32,380 nucleotides of DNA from an uncultured Eubacteriales bacterium (GCA_902465495.1 CABQND010000021.1:1-32380), one strand, 5' to 3'. Counted from the first letter of the stretch, positions 7,623-17,700 are shown. The notes: generated by a model from the letters alone, not told the origin. Numbers and translations: made by a program.

Positions 7623-7651
7623 TTGACTTTTGAACATAAAAAGAGTATGAT
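7623..7651 (+). promoter_or_regulatory. Promoter of the M29 aminopeptidase pair
   Basis: TTGACT (7623-7628), 17-base spacer, TATGAT (7646-7651). The untranslated leader is only about 30 bases, ending in AAAGAG before the ATG at 7688. Confidence 0.75.
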
Positions 7652-7687
7652 GATACCAAGCAAATAAAAAGGACAAAGAGATTGTTT

Positions 7688-8923
7688 ATGAAAAAATCGC
7701 TCATTCGCAATTACGCGAAACTGATTGCCCGCGTGGGCGGGAATGTGCGGCAGGGACAGCGTGTTGTGATCACTGCACAGACTGATCAGCAACCGTTTGT
7801 GACGGTCTTGGCAGAAGAATGCTATCGTGCGGGTGCGGCAGACGTGGAAGTTGAGTGGCAGGACCAGCGTATTGATAAGCTGGCGGCGCGGTTTGAAACG
7901 GTGCGGGAATTGGGAGCCGTAACTTCGTGGGAGGAGGCGAAGTACGCCTATCGCGCGCAGACTCTTCCCGTCACGATCAAATTGCTTTCCGCGGATCCGG
8001 ACGGCATGCAGGGAGCGAACCGTGAAAAGATCACGCTGGCGGCGATGGCGCGTTCGGCGATCACGAAGCCGTATACCGATGCGATGATCAACCGTCACCA
8101 ATGGTGTGTAGCGGCGTTGCCTTCGGCGGGCTGGGCGAAAAAAATCTTCCCGGATGAACGGGCAAATTCCGCAGTCGAGCGGCTGTGGGAACTGATCCTC
8201 AGCGTCTGCCGTGCGGACGGTAAGGACCCGCTTACCGATTGGATGTGGCATAATCGGGCTTTGCGCGACAAGTGTGACAAGATCAATGCGTTGAATTTAC
8301 GCGAGCTGGAATATCGATCGGAGGGCGGCACAAATCTTCGGGTAGGACTGATCCCGCAGGCAAAATTTATTGCGGGGAAGAAATATACAACGGAAGGAAT
8401 TTATTTTAATCCGAACATCCCTACGGAGGAGTGTTTCACGACGCCCATGCGCGGGGAAGCGGAGGGGATCGTGTACGCTGTCAAGCCGCTTTCATACGGC
8501 GGGGAACTGATCGAAGATTTTTGGCTGCGTTTTTCGCAAGGAAAGGTGGTTGACCTCGGCGCGAAAAAAAATGCCGCACTATTGGAGAAGATCGTCGGTA
8601 TGGACGAGGGTGCGGCATATTTGGGTGAAGCGGCACTTGTGCCGTATGATTCGCCGATCAATCGCACGGGCGTGTTGTTCTACAATACGTTGTTTGATGA
8701 AAATGCCTGCTGTCATCTCGCATTGGGCAGAGGATATACGAATACGATCGAAGGCTTTGAGAATTTGGAGCATTCGGATTTTGCCGAAATGGGGGTGAAC
8801 GATTCTTCGCAGCACGTGGATTTCATGATTGGGAGCGAGGACCTCAATATTACGGGTGTTACAAAAACGGGTGAGCGTATTCCGGTCTTTGTGAACGGAA
8901 CGTGGAGCGCGGCGTTGCGTTGA
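7688..8923 (+). CDS. M29-family metallo-aminopeptidase, paralogue 1
   Basis: A 411-residue aminopeptidase of the AmpS/AmpT (M29) family, a cytosolic dinuclear-metal enzyme that removes N-terminal residues from peptides. The conserved metal and active-site residues are all in place: E247/E248 in NPNIPTEE, E314 in YLGE, H343 in CHLALG, Y350, and H376/D378 in HVDFMIG. Length fits the family. The start is the ATG at 7688; a TTG two codons earlier is less likely because AAAGAG sits seven bases before the ATG. A second copy of the same length begins 10 bases after the stop. Both lie after an amino-acid importer but have their own promoter, so a joint role in peptide use is inference. Confidence 0.93.
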   Translation: MKKSLIRNYAKLIARVGGNVRQGQRVVITAQTDQQPFVTVLAEECYRAGAADVEVEWQDQRIDKLAARFETVRELGAVTSWEEAKYAYRAQTLPVTIKLLSADPDGMQGANREKITLAAMARSAITKPYTDAMINRHQWCVAALPSAGWAKKIFPDERANSAVERLWELILSVCRADGKDPLTDWMWHNRALRDKCDKINALNLRELEYRSEGGTNLRVGLIPQAKFIAGKKYTTEGIYFNPNIPTEECFTTPMRGEAEGIVYAVKPLSYGGELIEDFWLRFSQGKVVDLGAKKNAALLEKIVGMDEGAAYLGEAALVPYDSPINRTGVLFYNTLFDENACCHLALGRGYTNTIEGFENLEHSDFAEMGVNDSSQHVDFMIGSEDLNITGVTKTGERIPVFVNGTWSAALR

Positions 8924-8933
8924 GGGAATGAGT

Positions 8934-10169
8934 ATGCAAAAAACGATATTGAAAAACTATGCAAAACTGCTTGCGCGCGTTGGATTGAATGTGCAGAAAG
9001 GGCAGGAAGCGATCATTGTTGCGGAATTGGATCAGACGGAATTTGTCGCCTATTGCGTGGAAGAATGTTACAGAGCAGGAGCTGCGAAAGTGCGCGTGGA
9101 GTGGACAAGTCAGCCGCTTGCTCGGTTACGTGCCGATCAATGTTCGGAACAAATTTTGGGAGAGGTTTCGCCGTGGCAGGAAGAAAAGCTCAAATGCGAA
9201 GTGCATACTCTTCCCGCGCGTCTGTATTTGGACAGCGACGATCCTGACGGGCTGAACGGTATTGATGCAGAAAAATATGCGCGCGCGATGCAGGCGCGTT
9301 CGGCGATCATTAAACCGTATCGCGACAAAATGGAAAACCGGTATCAATGGTGCATTGCTGCGGTACCCGGCAGGGCATGGGCAAAGAAAGTATTTCCGAA
9401 AGACAGTGCTTCTATGGCAGAAGAAAAGTTGTGGAGAGCGATTTTGTCTTCTTCGCGCGCACTGAATGGCAATCCCGTAGCGAACTGGCAGGAGCATGAC
9501 CGTGAATTGGAAGCGCGCTGTGCCTATTTAAATTCTCTCAAACTATGTTCTTTGGAATATCGCGGGGAAAATGGTACGAATCTGCGTGTGGGTCTTATGG
9601 AGAACGGTTTGTTTGCTGGCGGAGGCGAAAGGACACTTGCGGGCGTCTATTTCAATCCGAACATACCTTCCGAAGAGGTTTACACCACACCTATGCGCGG
9701 GCAGGCAGAAGGCATCGTATATTCCACAAAGCCGCTTTCGTGGCAGGGACAGCTTATTCGCAATTTTTCGGTGCGGTTTTCGGAAGGGAAGGCAGTGGAA
9801 GTGCATGCTGCACAGGGAGAAAGTGTTTTAAAGAAAATGATCGGCATGGACGAGGGCGCGGCGTATCTGGGCGAATGCGCGCTTGTACCGCATCGTTCGC
9901 CGATCAGTGAAAGTCGAATTCTTTTTTACAATACGCTTTTTGACGAAAATGCTGCCTGTCATTTGGCGTTGGGCAGGGGATTTTTCAATTGTCTGCGCGG
10001 TTACGAGACAATGGACGATGACCAGATCAAAGCGGCCGGCGTAAACGATTCGATGATCCATACCGATTTTATGATCGGCAATGATGAGCTTGATATCGAC
10101 GGCGTGACGCAAACCGGTGCGCGTGTGCCTCTTTTCCGGGAAGGGAATTGGGCATTCCGCGTAGAATAA
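8934..10169 (+). CDS. M29-family metallo-aminopeptidase, paralogue 2 (Tyr to Phe at active site)
   Basis: A 411-residue tandem paralogue of the preceding gene, aligning with it end to end apparently without gaps and with many identical blocks (MRG.AEGIVY, GMDEGAAYLGE, LFYNTLFDENA). The metal ligands are kept: E247/E248 in NPNIPSEE, E314, H343, H376 and D378 in HTDFMIG. At residue 350, seven after H343, it has Phe where paralogue 1 and the characterised family have Tyr, so activity or specificity may differ. The ATG at 8934 is preferred over the in-frame ATG at 8928: GAGGGA then gives a proper ribosome-binding site, and the N-terminus matches paralogue 1 (MQKTILKNYAKLL versus MKKSLIRNYAKLI). 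It probably arose by local duplication and shares a transcript with paralogue 1. Confidence 0.93.
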   Translation: MQKTILKNYAKLLARVGLNVQKGQEAIIVAELDQTEFVAYCVEECYRAGAAKVRVEWTSQPLARLRADQCSEQILGEVSPWQEEKLKCEVHTLPARLYLDSDDPDGLNGIDAEKYARAMQARSAIIKPYRDKMENRYQWCIAAVPGRAWAKKVFPKDSASMAEEKLWRAILSSSRALNGNPVANWQEHDRELEARCAYLNSLKLCSLEYRGENGTNLRVGLMENGLFAGGGERTLAGVYFNPNIPSEEVYTTPMRGQAEGIVYSTKPLSWQGQLIRNFSVRFSEGKAVEVHAAQGESVLKKMIGMDEGAAYLGECALVPHRSPISESRILFYNTLFDENAACHLALGRGFFNCLRGYETMDDDQIKAAGVNDSMIHTDFMIGNDELDIDGVTQTGARVPLFREGNWAFRVE

Positions 10170-10203
10170 AATAGTACAGCTGTTTGGTAAGAACGGATCA
10201 ATA

Positions 10204-10250
10204 AAAAGGCACTGCCTCGCAAATAAATTTGCGAGGCAGTGCTTCATTTT
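10204..10250. terminator. Bidirectional terminator between convergent genes
   Basis: A 15-bp perfect stem GCACTGCCTCGCAAA (10209-10223) / TTTGCGAGGCAGTGC (10228-10242) with a small A/T loop. It is followed by TTCATTTT on the + strand and by CTTTTTAT on the - strand, so it can end transcription from both the aminopeptidases and the leftward ABC exporter. Confidence 0.92.
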
Positions 10251-10269
10251 AAACAAAATATTGCAATCA

Positions 10270-11844
10270 TCAGACATACAGCTTTGCATTTTTCAAGGAG
10301 CAGAAAATCGCGATCGAAAGTGCGAGAGCAATCAGATCGAGCGCCAAAATAGGCCATACTCCATAAAAAGCGGCGAGAACTGCGGCAGCGATACCAACGA
10401 TCATGCTTGAAAAAACAACAATGATCAGCGGTACGCTGTTTTTTACTGCCTGTGTTTCGTTTGTCCAATCGTATTTCGGAAACTTATAATTTAAGAATAT
10501 TCCGCCCAGCGCCGTAAAGACGGAAAAGATCAGTGCCGTAGCGAACGCGAGGATAAATAGGACCGCGTCAGCCCGCATTTTGATACAAAAGAGTACCGAA
10601 AAGAGAAGTCCGCAAACACAGTTGATGACAAAAGTAGGCATTGCTTTGGAGAGCAGGATGTTCTTTGCGGAGACGGGCATGGCAAACAGCAGACCGCGTG
10701 AGCTTCCTTCCAAAGAAAGTGCGGCGGCAGAAGGACACGACATTCCGATAAAGAGTGCCATGGCCCCCACGCCGATATGGCCGAAAGTACGGGAGATTTC
10801 CTGTACTTGTTCGGTAGGGATCCCGAGATCGTTCAGATCGAAAAACAGCAGTGCGACCGCTGCGATCACAAGCAGTATGGATCCGGTAATGCCGTTGAGA
10901 AGGTACGCAGGACTGGAAAAGAGCCGTTTGAATTCTTTTTTGACAAGCGCAGAAAAAGCAGAGGTTTCGCGGATATCTTTTGATTTGTAAGCGCGGCGCG
11001 CTCCGCGATTACGCAGGGCGGTATTGATCTTTTCGTAAAAGACAGAGATGCATAACACGAAAAGTATTCCGGCCGCGAGAGAGATTGCCGTAAAGACAAA
11101 GATGCCCCAAACAATTCCTTCTTCCAAAGTCATCTGTACGAATATGGCGGGCAAGTAAATTTTGCGCACGAGCATTGTGTAGAGAGCGCCCATGTCTGCG
11201 CCTGTTTCGGAATTTGCTGAGAAGGAAAAAGAAAAACTCAGTATCATAATTCCGACAAACAGAAGAACCATAAGCAGGCTTTGGATCAGGCTTTTGTAGC
11301 GCATGCCTGCGGTGAGCGCTGACAGAGCGGCGCTGAGGGAGGCTCCGACGGCGATTGGCAAGATCGGACAGACCAAAACACCGAGTGCGATCGCGCCAAG
11401 TTTCCATAGAAAGAATCCGCCGTAAATAAACTGTACGACCGTGGCGGGCAAGGCGATGAGCAACACAAAGGCGAGGTTAACTAAGTAAGAACAGAGTACG
11501 CGAGAAAAGACGACTGCGCGTTTAGATACGGGGAGTGCTGCAACGATATCGTAATCCTTGGTGCCGAATAACATTGCGCCGCCTTGAAACAGAGTAAAAA
11601 TGAATACAATGAGGGAGGAAAGAGAAACGATCATTGCGGGCAATTTATCGCCCAGTCCCTGCGAGCAAAAAGCGAGCGCCATGAGCACGACGTAAAAGAG
11701 GAAAATAAGGCCGACAAAACTTAGCAAAATAATTGCGCCGGTTGTTTTGCGTTTTTCTTTGGGATCGTCTGATTTACGCGCTTTATTGATATTTAAGAGA
11801 CCGATTAACTGGACTTTAAGCAGTAATTTCCATTTAGCGGGCAT
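10270..11844 (-). CDS. ABC-2-type exporter permease (524 aa)
   Basis: A 524-residue membrane protein with about twelve hydrophobic segments in two halves of six, split by a basic cytoplasmic loop near residues 270-300 (NTALRNRGARRAYKSKD). The N-terminal cytoplasmic stretch (1-36) is basic. The segment AALPVSKRAVVFSRVL after the second helix and LLFAMPVSAKNILLSKAM in the second half look like paired coupling elements, suggesting internal duplication. Such proteins are the membrane part of ABC-2-type exporters in Firmicutes; the substrate is unknown. Its ATG overlaps the end of the ATPase gene by 11 bases, with GGAGG upstream, so the two form an exporter operon. Confidence 0.85.
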   Translation of the reverse strand: MPAKWKLLLKVQLIGLLNINKARKSDDPKEKRKTTGAIILLSFVGLIFLFYVVLMALAFCSQGLGDKLPAMIVSLSSLIVFIFTLFQGGAMLFGTKDYDIVAALPVSKRAVVFSRVLCSYLVNLAFVLLIALPATVVQFIYGGFFLWKLGAIALGVLVCPILPIAVGASLSAALSALTAGMRYKSLIQSLLMVLLFVGIMILSFSFSFSANSETGADMGALYTMLVRKIYLPAIFVQMTLEEGIVWGIFVFTAISLAAGILFVLCISVFYEKINTALRNRGARRAYKSKDIRETSAFSALVKKEFKRLFSSPAYLLNGITGSILLVIAAVALLFFDLNDLGIPTEQVQEISRTFGHIGVGAMALFIGMSCPSAAALSLEGSSRGLLFAMPVSAKNILLSKAMPTFVINCVCGLLFSVLFCIKMRADAVLFILAFATALIFSVFTALGGIFLNYKFPKYDWTNETQAVKNSVPLIIVVFSSMIVGIAAAVLAAFYGVWPILALDLIALALSIAIFCSLKNAKLYV

Positions 11845-12565
11845 CTTTTTCCAAAACCTCCATGAAAACGTCTTCGAGGCTTGTATCGCCGCGCACGTCG
11901 TCGATATTTCCGCTCGCGATCAGTTTGCCGCCCTTGATGATGGCGATCTTGTTGCACAATTTTTCTGCGACGTCGAGTACATGGGTCGAGAAGAAGATGG
12001 CGGAACCGGCATCGCACATTTCACGAAATACTTGTTTTAGTTTGAATGCCGCTTCGGGGTCAAGACCGACAAACGGTTCGTCAAGTACGATGAGCTTTGG
12101 TGCGTGCATAAGTGCGCCGATGAGCGCTAATTTTTGTTTCATGCCGTGTGAGTAAGCGCTGACAAGCGATCCGAGATCTCCCGAAATGCGGAACATATCA
12201 GCGTATTTGGCAATGCGTTCCCGGCGCACTGTTTTTTCTACGCCGTACATATCGCCTAAAAAATTAAGATATTGAATCCCTGTGAGGAATTCGTACAAGT
12301 CGGGATTGTCGGGAATATACGCAGTGACAGCTTTACAGCGGACGGGATCGTCTTTGACGGAGACGCCGCAAATTCGGATTTCTCCCGAATCGAACCCGAG
12401 AATGCCGGTCACGGCCCGAAGAGTAGTGGTTTTGCCTGCACCGTTCTGACCGATAAAGCCGTAGATATCGCCTGCGCAGACATCGAGCGAGAGGTCTTCA
12501 ACAGCAACTTTGTTTTTACCGTATGTTTTACGCAGGTGTGAAATTTCCAATACTTTGTTTTCCAT
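11834..12565 (-). CDS. ABC exporter ATPase
   Basis: A 243-residue ATP-binding subunit with Walker A GQNGAGKT (39-46), signature SHGMKQK, Walker B LIVLDEP followed by FVGLDPE, and the switch His in FFSTHVLD. The SHGMKQK signature and the GLDPE D-loop are typical of exporter-type ATPases that pair with ABC-2 permeases (CcmA/NatA-like), as opposed to importers. Start codon ATG with AAGGAGAG upstream. It overlaps its permease partner by 11 bases. The substrate is not readable; relatives export drugs, peptides or ions. Confidence 0.93.
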   Translation of the reverse strand: MENKVLEISHLRKTYGKNKVAVEDLSLDVCAGDIYGFIGQNGAGKTTTLRAVTGILGFDSGEIRICGVSVKDDPVRCKAVTAYIPDNPDLYEFLTGIQYLNFLGDMYGVEKTVRRERIAKYADMFRISGDLGSLVSAYSHGMKQKLALIGALMHAPKLIVLDEPFVGLDPEAAFKLKQVFREMCDAGSAIFFSTHVLDVAEKLCNKIAIIKGGKLIASGNIDDVRGDTSLEDVFMEVLEKDAR

Positions 12566-12596
12566 AGTCTCTCCTTCGGCAAATTGCCTTGCAAAT

Positions 12597-12626
12597 ATAA
12601 TATCATGCGCGGCGTGCTGGTGTCAA
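12597..12626 (-). promoter_or_regulatory. Promoter of the leftward ABC exporter operon
   Basis: Read on the - strand: TTGACA (12626-12621), 18-base spacer, TATTAT (12602-12597), about 32 bases before the ATPase start codon. The -35 box is perfect. Confidence 0.65.
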
Positions 12627-12654
12627 CGATTTGTGCAAAATTGCGCAGGATCGA

Positions 12655-12683
12655 TTGCGGAACGGCAAAAAATAGTGTATACT
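12655..12683 (+). promoter_or_regulatory. Promoter of the aldo/keto reductase operon
   Basis: TTGCGG (12655-12660), 17-base spacer, TATACT (12678-12683), 27 bases before the ATG at 12711. It is arranged back to back with the leftward exporter promoter, the two -35 boxes being about 28 bases apart. Confidence 0.6.
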
Positions 12684-12710
12684 GTACAAAAAAGATTTCG
12701 GAGGCAAAAA

Positions 12711-13625
12711 ATGCAGTATACGGATGTCGGGGCACTGCGCCTTCCCTCGGTTGCAGTCGGCTGTATGGGGCTGAACAAACTGGACGAAACAGGCGCAAAG
12801 AATTTTATTTCGGCGGCGCTGGATAAGGGGCTGAACTTTTTTGATCATGCCGATATATACGGGGGAGGAGAATGCGAGCGCGTATTCGGTGCGGCATTTG
12901 CATCGCTGGGACTTGCTCGAGAGAAAGTATTCCTGCAATCCAAATGCGGTATTGTCCCCGGCAAAATGTATGATTTTTCCAAAAAACATATTTTGGAATC
13001 GGTAGACGGCTCTTTGTCCCGTCTTCGCACAGACTATCTTGACATTTTGCTGTTACATCGTCCCGATGCGCTCATGGAGCCGGAGGAGGTTGCGGAGGCG
13101 TTTTCGGAATTGAAGCGCAGCGGAAAAGTGCGCGCTTTCGGGGTTTCCAATATGCACCCTTACCAGATCGAGCTTTTAAAGAGCTGTATAAAAGAGCCGA
13201 TCGTGGCAAACCAGCTTCAATTTTCGCCCGCGCATGCAGGGATGGTCGCCTCGGGGTTTGAAGTGAACATGCTCACGGACGGGGCGAACAGTCGCGACGG
13301 CTATATAATGGAATACTGCCGTTTGCACGGTATCGCGGTGCAGGCATGGTCGCCGTTCCGCTACGGATTTTTTGACGGTGTCTTTTTGGGCGATAAAAAA
13401 TATGAAAAGCTCAATGCGGTGCTGGGGCGGCTCGCGGAAAAGTATGGCGTCGATCCTGCGGGGATCGTGACGGCATGGATCCTGCGCCATCCTGCGAAAA
13501 CGCAGGTGGTGACGGGCACGACGAGCGTAAAACATCTTATGGACGCGGCGGGCGGCGCGGACGTTGTACTTACACGCGAAGAATGGTATGAAATTTACAA
13601 AGCGGCCGGTTACATTCTGCCGTAA
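12711..13625 (+). CDS. Aldo/keto reductase (YdhF-like)
   Basis: A 304-residue NADPH-dependent oxidoreductase with the TIM-barrel AKR catalytic tetrad: D45 and Y50 in FFDHADIYGG, K78 in LQSKCG, and H116 in LLLHRPD. The C-terminal cofactor-binding segment is seen as VVTGTTSVKHL. Length is usual for the family. The ATG at 12711 has GGAGG seven bases upstream and matches the promoter; a longer upstream frame is not credible. The natural substrate is unknown; E. coli YdhF-type enzymes reduce carbonyls broadly. It is followed 12 bases later by rdgB, so the three genes to 14692 are probably co-transcribed. Confidence 0.93.
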   Translation: MQYTDVGALRLPSVAVGCMGLNKLDETGAKNFISAALDKGLNFFDHADIYGGGECERVFGAAFASLGLAREKVFLQSKCGIVPGKMYDFSKKHILESVDGSLSRLRTDYLDILLLHRPDALMEPEEVAEAFSELKRSGKVRAFGVSNMHPYQIELLKSCIKEPIVANQLQFSPAHAGMVASGFEVNMLTDGANSRDGYIMEYCRLHGIAVQAWSPFRYGFFDGVFLGDKKYEKLNAVLGRLAEKYGVDPAGIVTAWILRHPAKTQVVTGTTSVKHLMDAAGGADVVLTREEWYEIYKAAGYILP

Positions 13626-13637
13626 AGCGAGGAAAGA

Positions 13638-14228
13638 ATGAACAAGATCGTGGTTGCGAGCGGCAACAAAGCCAAGCTGCGCGAGATCGGAGAAATTTTC
13701 AAAGGTTATGACGTGGTGTCCATGCAGGACGCGGGGTTTTCGGACGACATCGACGAGACAGGGGAAACGTTTGAAGAGAACGCACTCATAAAGGCGCGCG
13801 CCGTGCATGAAAAACTGCATTGTGCGGCGCTGGCGGACGATTCGGGACTGTGCGTGGAATATCTCGGCGGTGCCCCGGGCGTGTATAGTGCGCGCTTCTG
13901 CGGAAGACACGGAGACGACAAAGCGAACAATTTATTGCTGCTGGAAAAACTTGCGGGTGTTCCTGCCGAAAAGCGTACCGCTTATTTCGAAAGTTGTGTT
14001 GCTCTTGTCACGGAAACGGGAGAAGAGATCGTGGCGTCGGGCAGAACGTACGGGCGCATTTTGGATGCCGAGCAAGGAAACGGAGGGTTTGGCTACGACC
14101 CGCTCTTCTTCAGCGAAGAACTGCAAAAGAGCTTCGGCCTTGCCGCGCCGCAGGAAAAGAATGCGGTTTCGCATCGCGGAAAGGCGCTTGCGGTGCTTGC
14201 TGAAAAACTGCGGGAGCGTGGGCTGTGA
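13638..14228 (+). CDS. rdgB: dITP/XTP pyrophosphatase (non-canonical purine NTPase)
   Basis: A 196-residue HAM1/RdgB-family enzyme that hydrolyses dITP, ITP and XTP to monophosphates, keeping deaminated purines out of DNA and RNA. Family motifs: the N-terminal VVASGNKAKLREI with its phosphate-binding lysines, TFEENALIKA, the catalytic ADDSGLCVEYLGGAPGVYSAR (D67/D68), GFGYDPLFF, and the C-terminal SHRGKAL. Length fits. Start ATG with AGGAAAG upstream. Its stop overlaps the GTG start of the YfcE-like gene; rdgB followed by a YfcE/MJ0936-type phosphodiesterase is a recurrent order in Firmicutes. Confidence 0.96.
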   Translation: MNKIVVASGNKAKLREIGEIFKGYDVVSMQDAGFSDDIDETGETFEENALIKARAVHEKLHCAALADDSGLCVEYLGGAPGVYSARFCGRHGDDKANNLLLLEKLAGVPAEKRTAYFESCVALVTETGEEIVASGRTYGRILDAEQGNGGFGYDPLFFSEELQKSFGLAAPQEKNAVSHRGKALAVLAEKLRERGL

Positions 14229-14692
14229 AGACATTTGTTATATTATCGGATACGCATCGAAATATTGCTCCGTTACAAAAGATTGCGACTGTGCTTTCCG
14301 AATGTGATTATATTATTCATCTCGGCGACATGGCATCCGATGCGCGAGAGCTTGCGCGCGATTATCCTGAAAAGACGTACGTCATTGCGGGAAACAACGA
14401 TTTTTGGGGCGGGGAAAGCGAGATCGTGCTGGATGCGGAGGAGCGGCGCATTTTTGCCTGCCACGGGCACCGATACGGAGTGAAAAGCGGAACGGAGCGA
14501 CTTGTTGCGGCGGCAAAGGAACGTATGTGCGATATTGCTCTGTTCGGGCATACGCACGAGGCGTTTGTCGGCGAAGAGGACGGCGTGCTTCTCGTCAATC
14601 CGGGATGCATGACCCGTTTTTCGCCGCATTGTTCTTACTGCTATCTTGTGATCAGCGGCAAAAAAGCTGTGGCGACGATCGTAAATATTTAA
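14225..14692 (+). CDS. YfcE/MJ0936-family metallophosphodiesterase
   Basis: A 155-residue calcineurin-like phosphoesterase with the dinuclear-metal motifs in order: D9 and H11 in ILSDTHRN, D35 in HLGDM, N57/N58 in AGNND, H80 in CHGH, and H109/H111 in GHTH. It is the size of the MJ0936/YfcE group, which cleave phosphodiester bonds; the physiological substrate is not established. The GTG start overlaps the rdgB stop (GTGA), so it is translationally coupled. A long bidirectional terminator follows. Confidence 0.92.
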   Translation: MKTFVILSDTHRNIAPLQKIATVLSECDYIIHLGDMASDARELARDYPEKTYVIAGNNDFWGGESEIVLDAEERRIFACHGHRYGVKSGTERLVAAAKERMCDIALFGHTHEAFVGEEDGVLLVNPGCMTRFSPHCSYCYLVISGKKAVATIVNI

Positions 14693-14735
14693 CGCATAGA
14701 AAGAGTGTTTTTCAGTGCTCTCTCTGATCTTAGAA

Positions 14736-14780
14736 ACAAAAAAAGAACTTGCTTGACGCAAGTTCTTTTTTTGTTCTTTT
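14736..14780. terminator. Bidirectional terminator, 17-bp stem
   Basis: ACAAAAAAAGAACTTGC (14736-14752), loop TTGAC, and the exact complement (14758-14774). The A-run/T-run arms provide a T tract in either direction. It serves the YfcE-like gene (+) and the ABC fusion (-), whose stop codon begins eight bases later. Confidence 0.95.
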
Positions 14781-14781
14781 T

Positions 14782-17700
14782 TTAGAGTGCCCGAATGCTT
14801 TCTACCGGCTTTTTGTGTGCAATACTGTACACGGGCAGGAAGGTCGCAATAACTGAAGTCACGACGGCGATGCCGAGCATAACCAGCCAGGACATCGGTC
14901 CGAACACAAAGATGGTTGCGGTCATGGATTCTGCGAGCGTATTGTTGAGGATAGGGCAAAGGACGAAACATGCGACCATTGCAAGAGCAAAACAGATGAT
15001 TGTGATGATCGCCGATTCGGAGTAGAATATCTTGAATACGTCCGTACTGCGTGCGCCGACGGCTCGCAGGATACCGATCTCCTTTTTCTTGTTCGTGATG
15101 GATACCGAAATGAAGTTGAACAGGAGCAGCATGGAGAATACTGCCATTACGACGCCGACCCACAGGAATACGGTTTCAAACGTTTTGATCATGGAATTTA
15201 CCATTTCAAAACTATCGGAAATCGGAGAATACAGCTTGTAAAGCGTATCGTCTGTTTCACTGATTGTGTTTGCTCCGTCGATGAGTGCGCCGAGAGTGCT
15301 TTCATCCATCGGCAAAACAATGTAATTGTAGATGGCATCTGCGGGCTTTTCGTATTTGGTTTCCTCGGTGCTGTAATATCCTCCGTTCGGATCGTTGGAA
15401 TCGTTTACATCGGAATACTGATCGATCAGATATTCCGAAACCGCATCGCTGAAGAAGACGCCGCTGTTGTACTGCGTGCTGGGACCGTACCAGAAACCGA
15501 CGATGTTAAATGTTCCGGAATATGCGTTCGAACTGTTTTCATCCAAAATAACCGTTTCGGGAAGATCAATAGATTTCAGCCCGAGATCTTCCATATATTT
15601 GATTGCCTCAGCATAATCGTTTTCGGTCGGATACATCATTACACCGTTGAGATCATAGCTGCTGTTGGAAAGGATAGAGGAATATTTGTTAAACTCATTA
15701 AAACAATTCTGTCTGGCTTCTTCTGCTTGCGTATAGATCCGATCATAGATCTGATTATATATGCCGTCATTCTGAAATTGATTGTCGATGTAGTTGAACG
15801 GATCGCTTTCGGCATATTCTTTTGCAAGGGCTTCTTCATCTCCTTTGCTGATATAGTACTCATACTGCTGATTATAATATTCTTCGCATTCCGCCTGATT
15901 TTCGGTGCGGTAATCGGCCATAGCTTCGGCGCGCAGATCGTCGTACGTGGAATTATACAGCTCGTCTGCCTTTTGAATGGCGATATTGTACAGAACATCG
16001 TTGAAGATGCCGAAATTGGCGATGACTTCGTTGTCTGCAAGCGATGTTTTCTGCTGGCCGAGGAAATATACGTAGTCCGAAGCGAGCAGCTCTTCCGAAT
16101 AGGCGGCAACACCGTCAAAGCTGTACTGAAGCGGTATCTGGTCGCCGCCCGATTCAAACTCGGAATTAACAAGATGCAGGGAATTTCTCAGATAAGAGAA
16201 CAGTTGCTTATAATTTTCGTTGCCGTAGGAAAGGGCGTTCTTGTGTGCGTTGTAAAAATCGGGTGATACCAACACCGCGCCGTATGTTCCCGTTTCGACC
16301 TCGTTGCGGAAAGAAGAATACAGTTTGCTGTTGCGGTCTTCGGTGCCGTCTTTTATCGTCGCGTATTTGTCGGATGGATCCAGACGGTAGACGCCTTTGA
16401 CGGTCAGGGTGGCTTCATTTCCGGAATAACGGGAGCGGATGGTCAATGTTTTTCCCACGATATCTTCATACGAATTGAGCTGGATTGTGCCTGCACCGCT
16501 TACGCTTTCAGAGTTTTGCAGGCCGCCTTCCTTGATCGAGTCGAACAGATGGGACGAGATGACGATGCCGTCTTTGCCGAGATCGGCAAGCGACGTATCG
16601 GTCAGAAGCTCAAAGCTCGGCGCGGAATCGCCGACTTCGACGAAGGTGTAAATTTGCGTCGAATAATAGTCGGAATTGGAGGAGAGAACGTTCTGGAGTT
16701 CGAAATAGAAATCGCTCACCGAATATTTATCGGTGTTGAAATTATAAGCGCCGTATGCCTCGCCGTATTTTTGCTGCATATCGGCGACATCTTTGGGCGT
16801 AAATTGGGTGTTATAAGTATAAGGCCCATAGCGATTTGTTTCTACACCGTATTCATAAGATACGTTGGAATATTGATATTGTTTATTTAAATAAAGATAC
16901 TCATATCCGGCGGAAAGATACGTTTCTTTCATGACCGCTTTTTCATCATAGAAAGTAAGCGTAGAGAACATGCCGAACATGGTAAAGGCGATGAATGAGA
17001 GCAAGACGGTGAAGAACAGGCGGAAAGGCTTGACTTTCATACTGCTTGCACCGATACGCATCGCGTGCCGAGCGGGAAGCTTGGAACGGATCAGTTTGCT
17101 TTCCTGTTGCGTATATTCTCTGGACCGAATATCTTTTTCGTCGGTGGTTTTAAAAGTTTCGCGGGCGCCGTTTTCATCGATACGTGCGACTTTTTTATAG
17201 TCCGCAATTTCTTTCTCGCCGCTGGCAATGATAACATTACGCTTTGCAGAAGAAAGGAATGCGCGGATTTTTGCCATATCCTGATCGGTAAGTGCGGCAC
17301 CGTCCTTGACGGAAATGGTATCGTTGCCGATGAAAGAAATATTATCGCTGGCAGCGGTCGCGGCGATCTTTGTTTTTGTCACGTCGGAAATGATTTTACC
17401 GTCTTTTAATTCGATGATGCGGTCGCCGTAAATTTCGGCAAATTCGCGGTCATGCGAAACGACGATGACAAGTTTATCCTGCGACAGCTTTTTGAGTGTA
17501 TCAAATACTTGTTTTCCGGTATTGGAGTCAAGGGCTCCCGTCGGCTCGTCTGCCATGATGATCTCAGGGTTTTTGACGAGGGCGCGCGCAATTGCGACAC
17601 GCTGTTTTTGACCGCCCGAAAGAGTGTTCGGTTTGCGTTTTGCGAATGATTCGAGATCAACCTGTTTCAGAATTTCACGGACTTGTTTTTTGTTCTTGTT

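Noticed and set aside
10170..10269. Hairpin between convergent genes as a possible small RNA
   Set aside because: A simple perfect stem with T-runs on both strands is fully explained as a bidirectional terminator.
10580..10990. Rightward frames inside the leftward ABC-2 permease
   Set aside because: They are opposite a clear multi-helix permease and have no domain or start signal.
12510..12710. N-terminal extension of the aldo/keto reductase frame up to 12510
   Set aside because: It would run through the leftward exporter start and both promoters; the ATG at 12711 has a strong ribosome-binding site and fits the family length.
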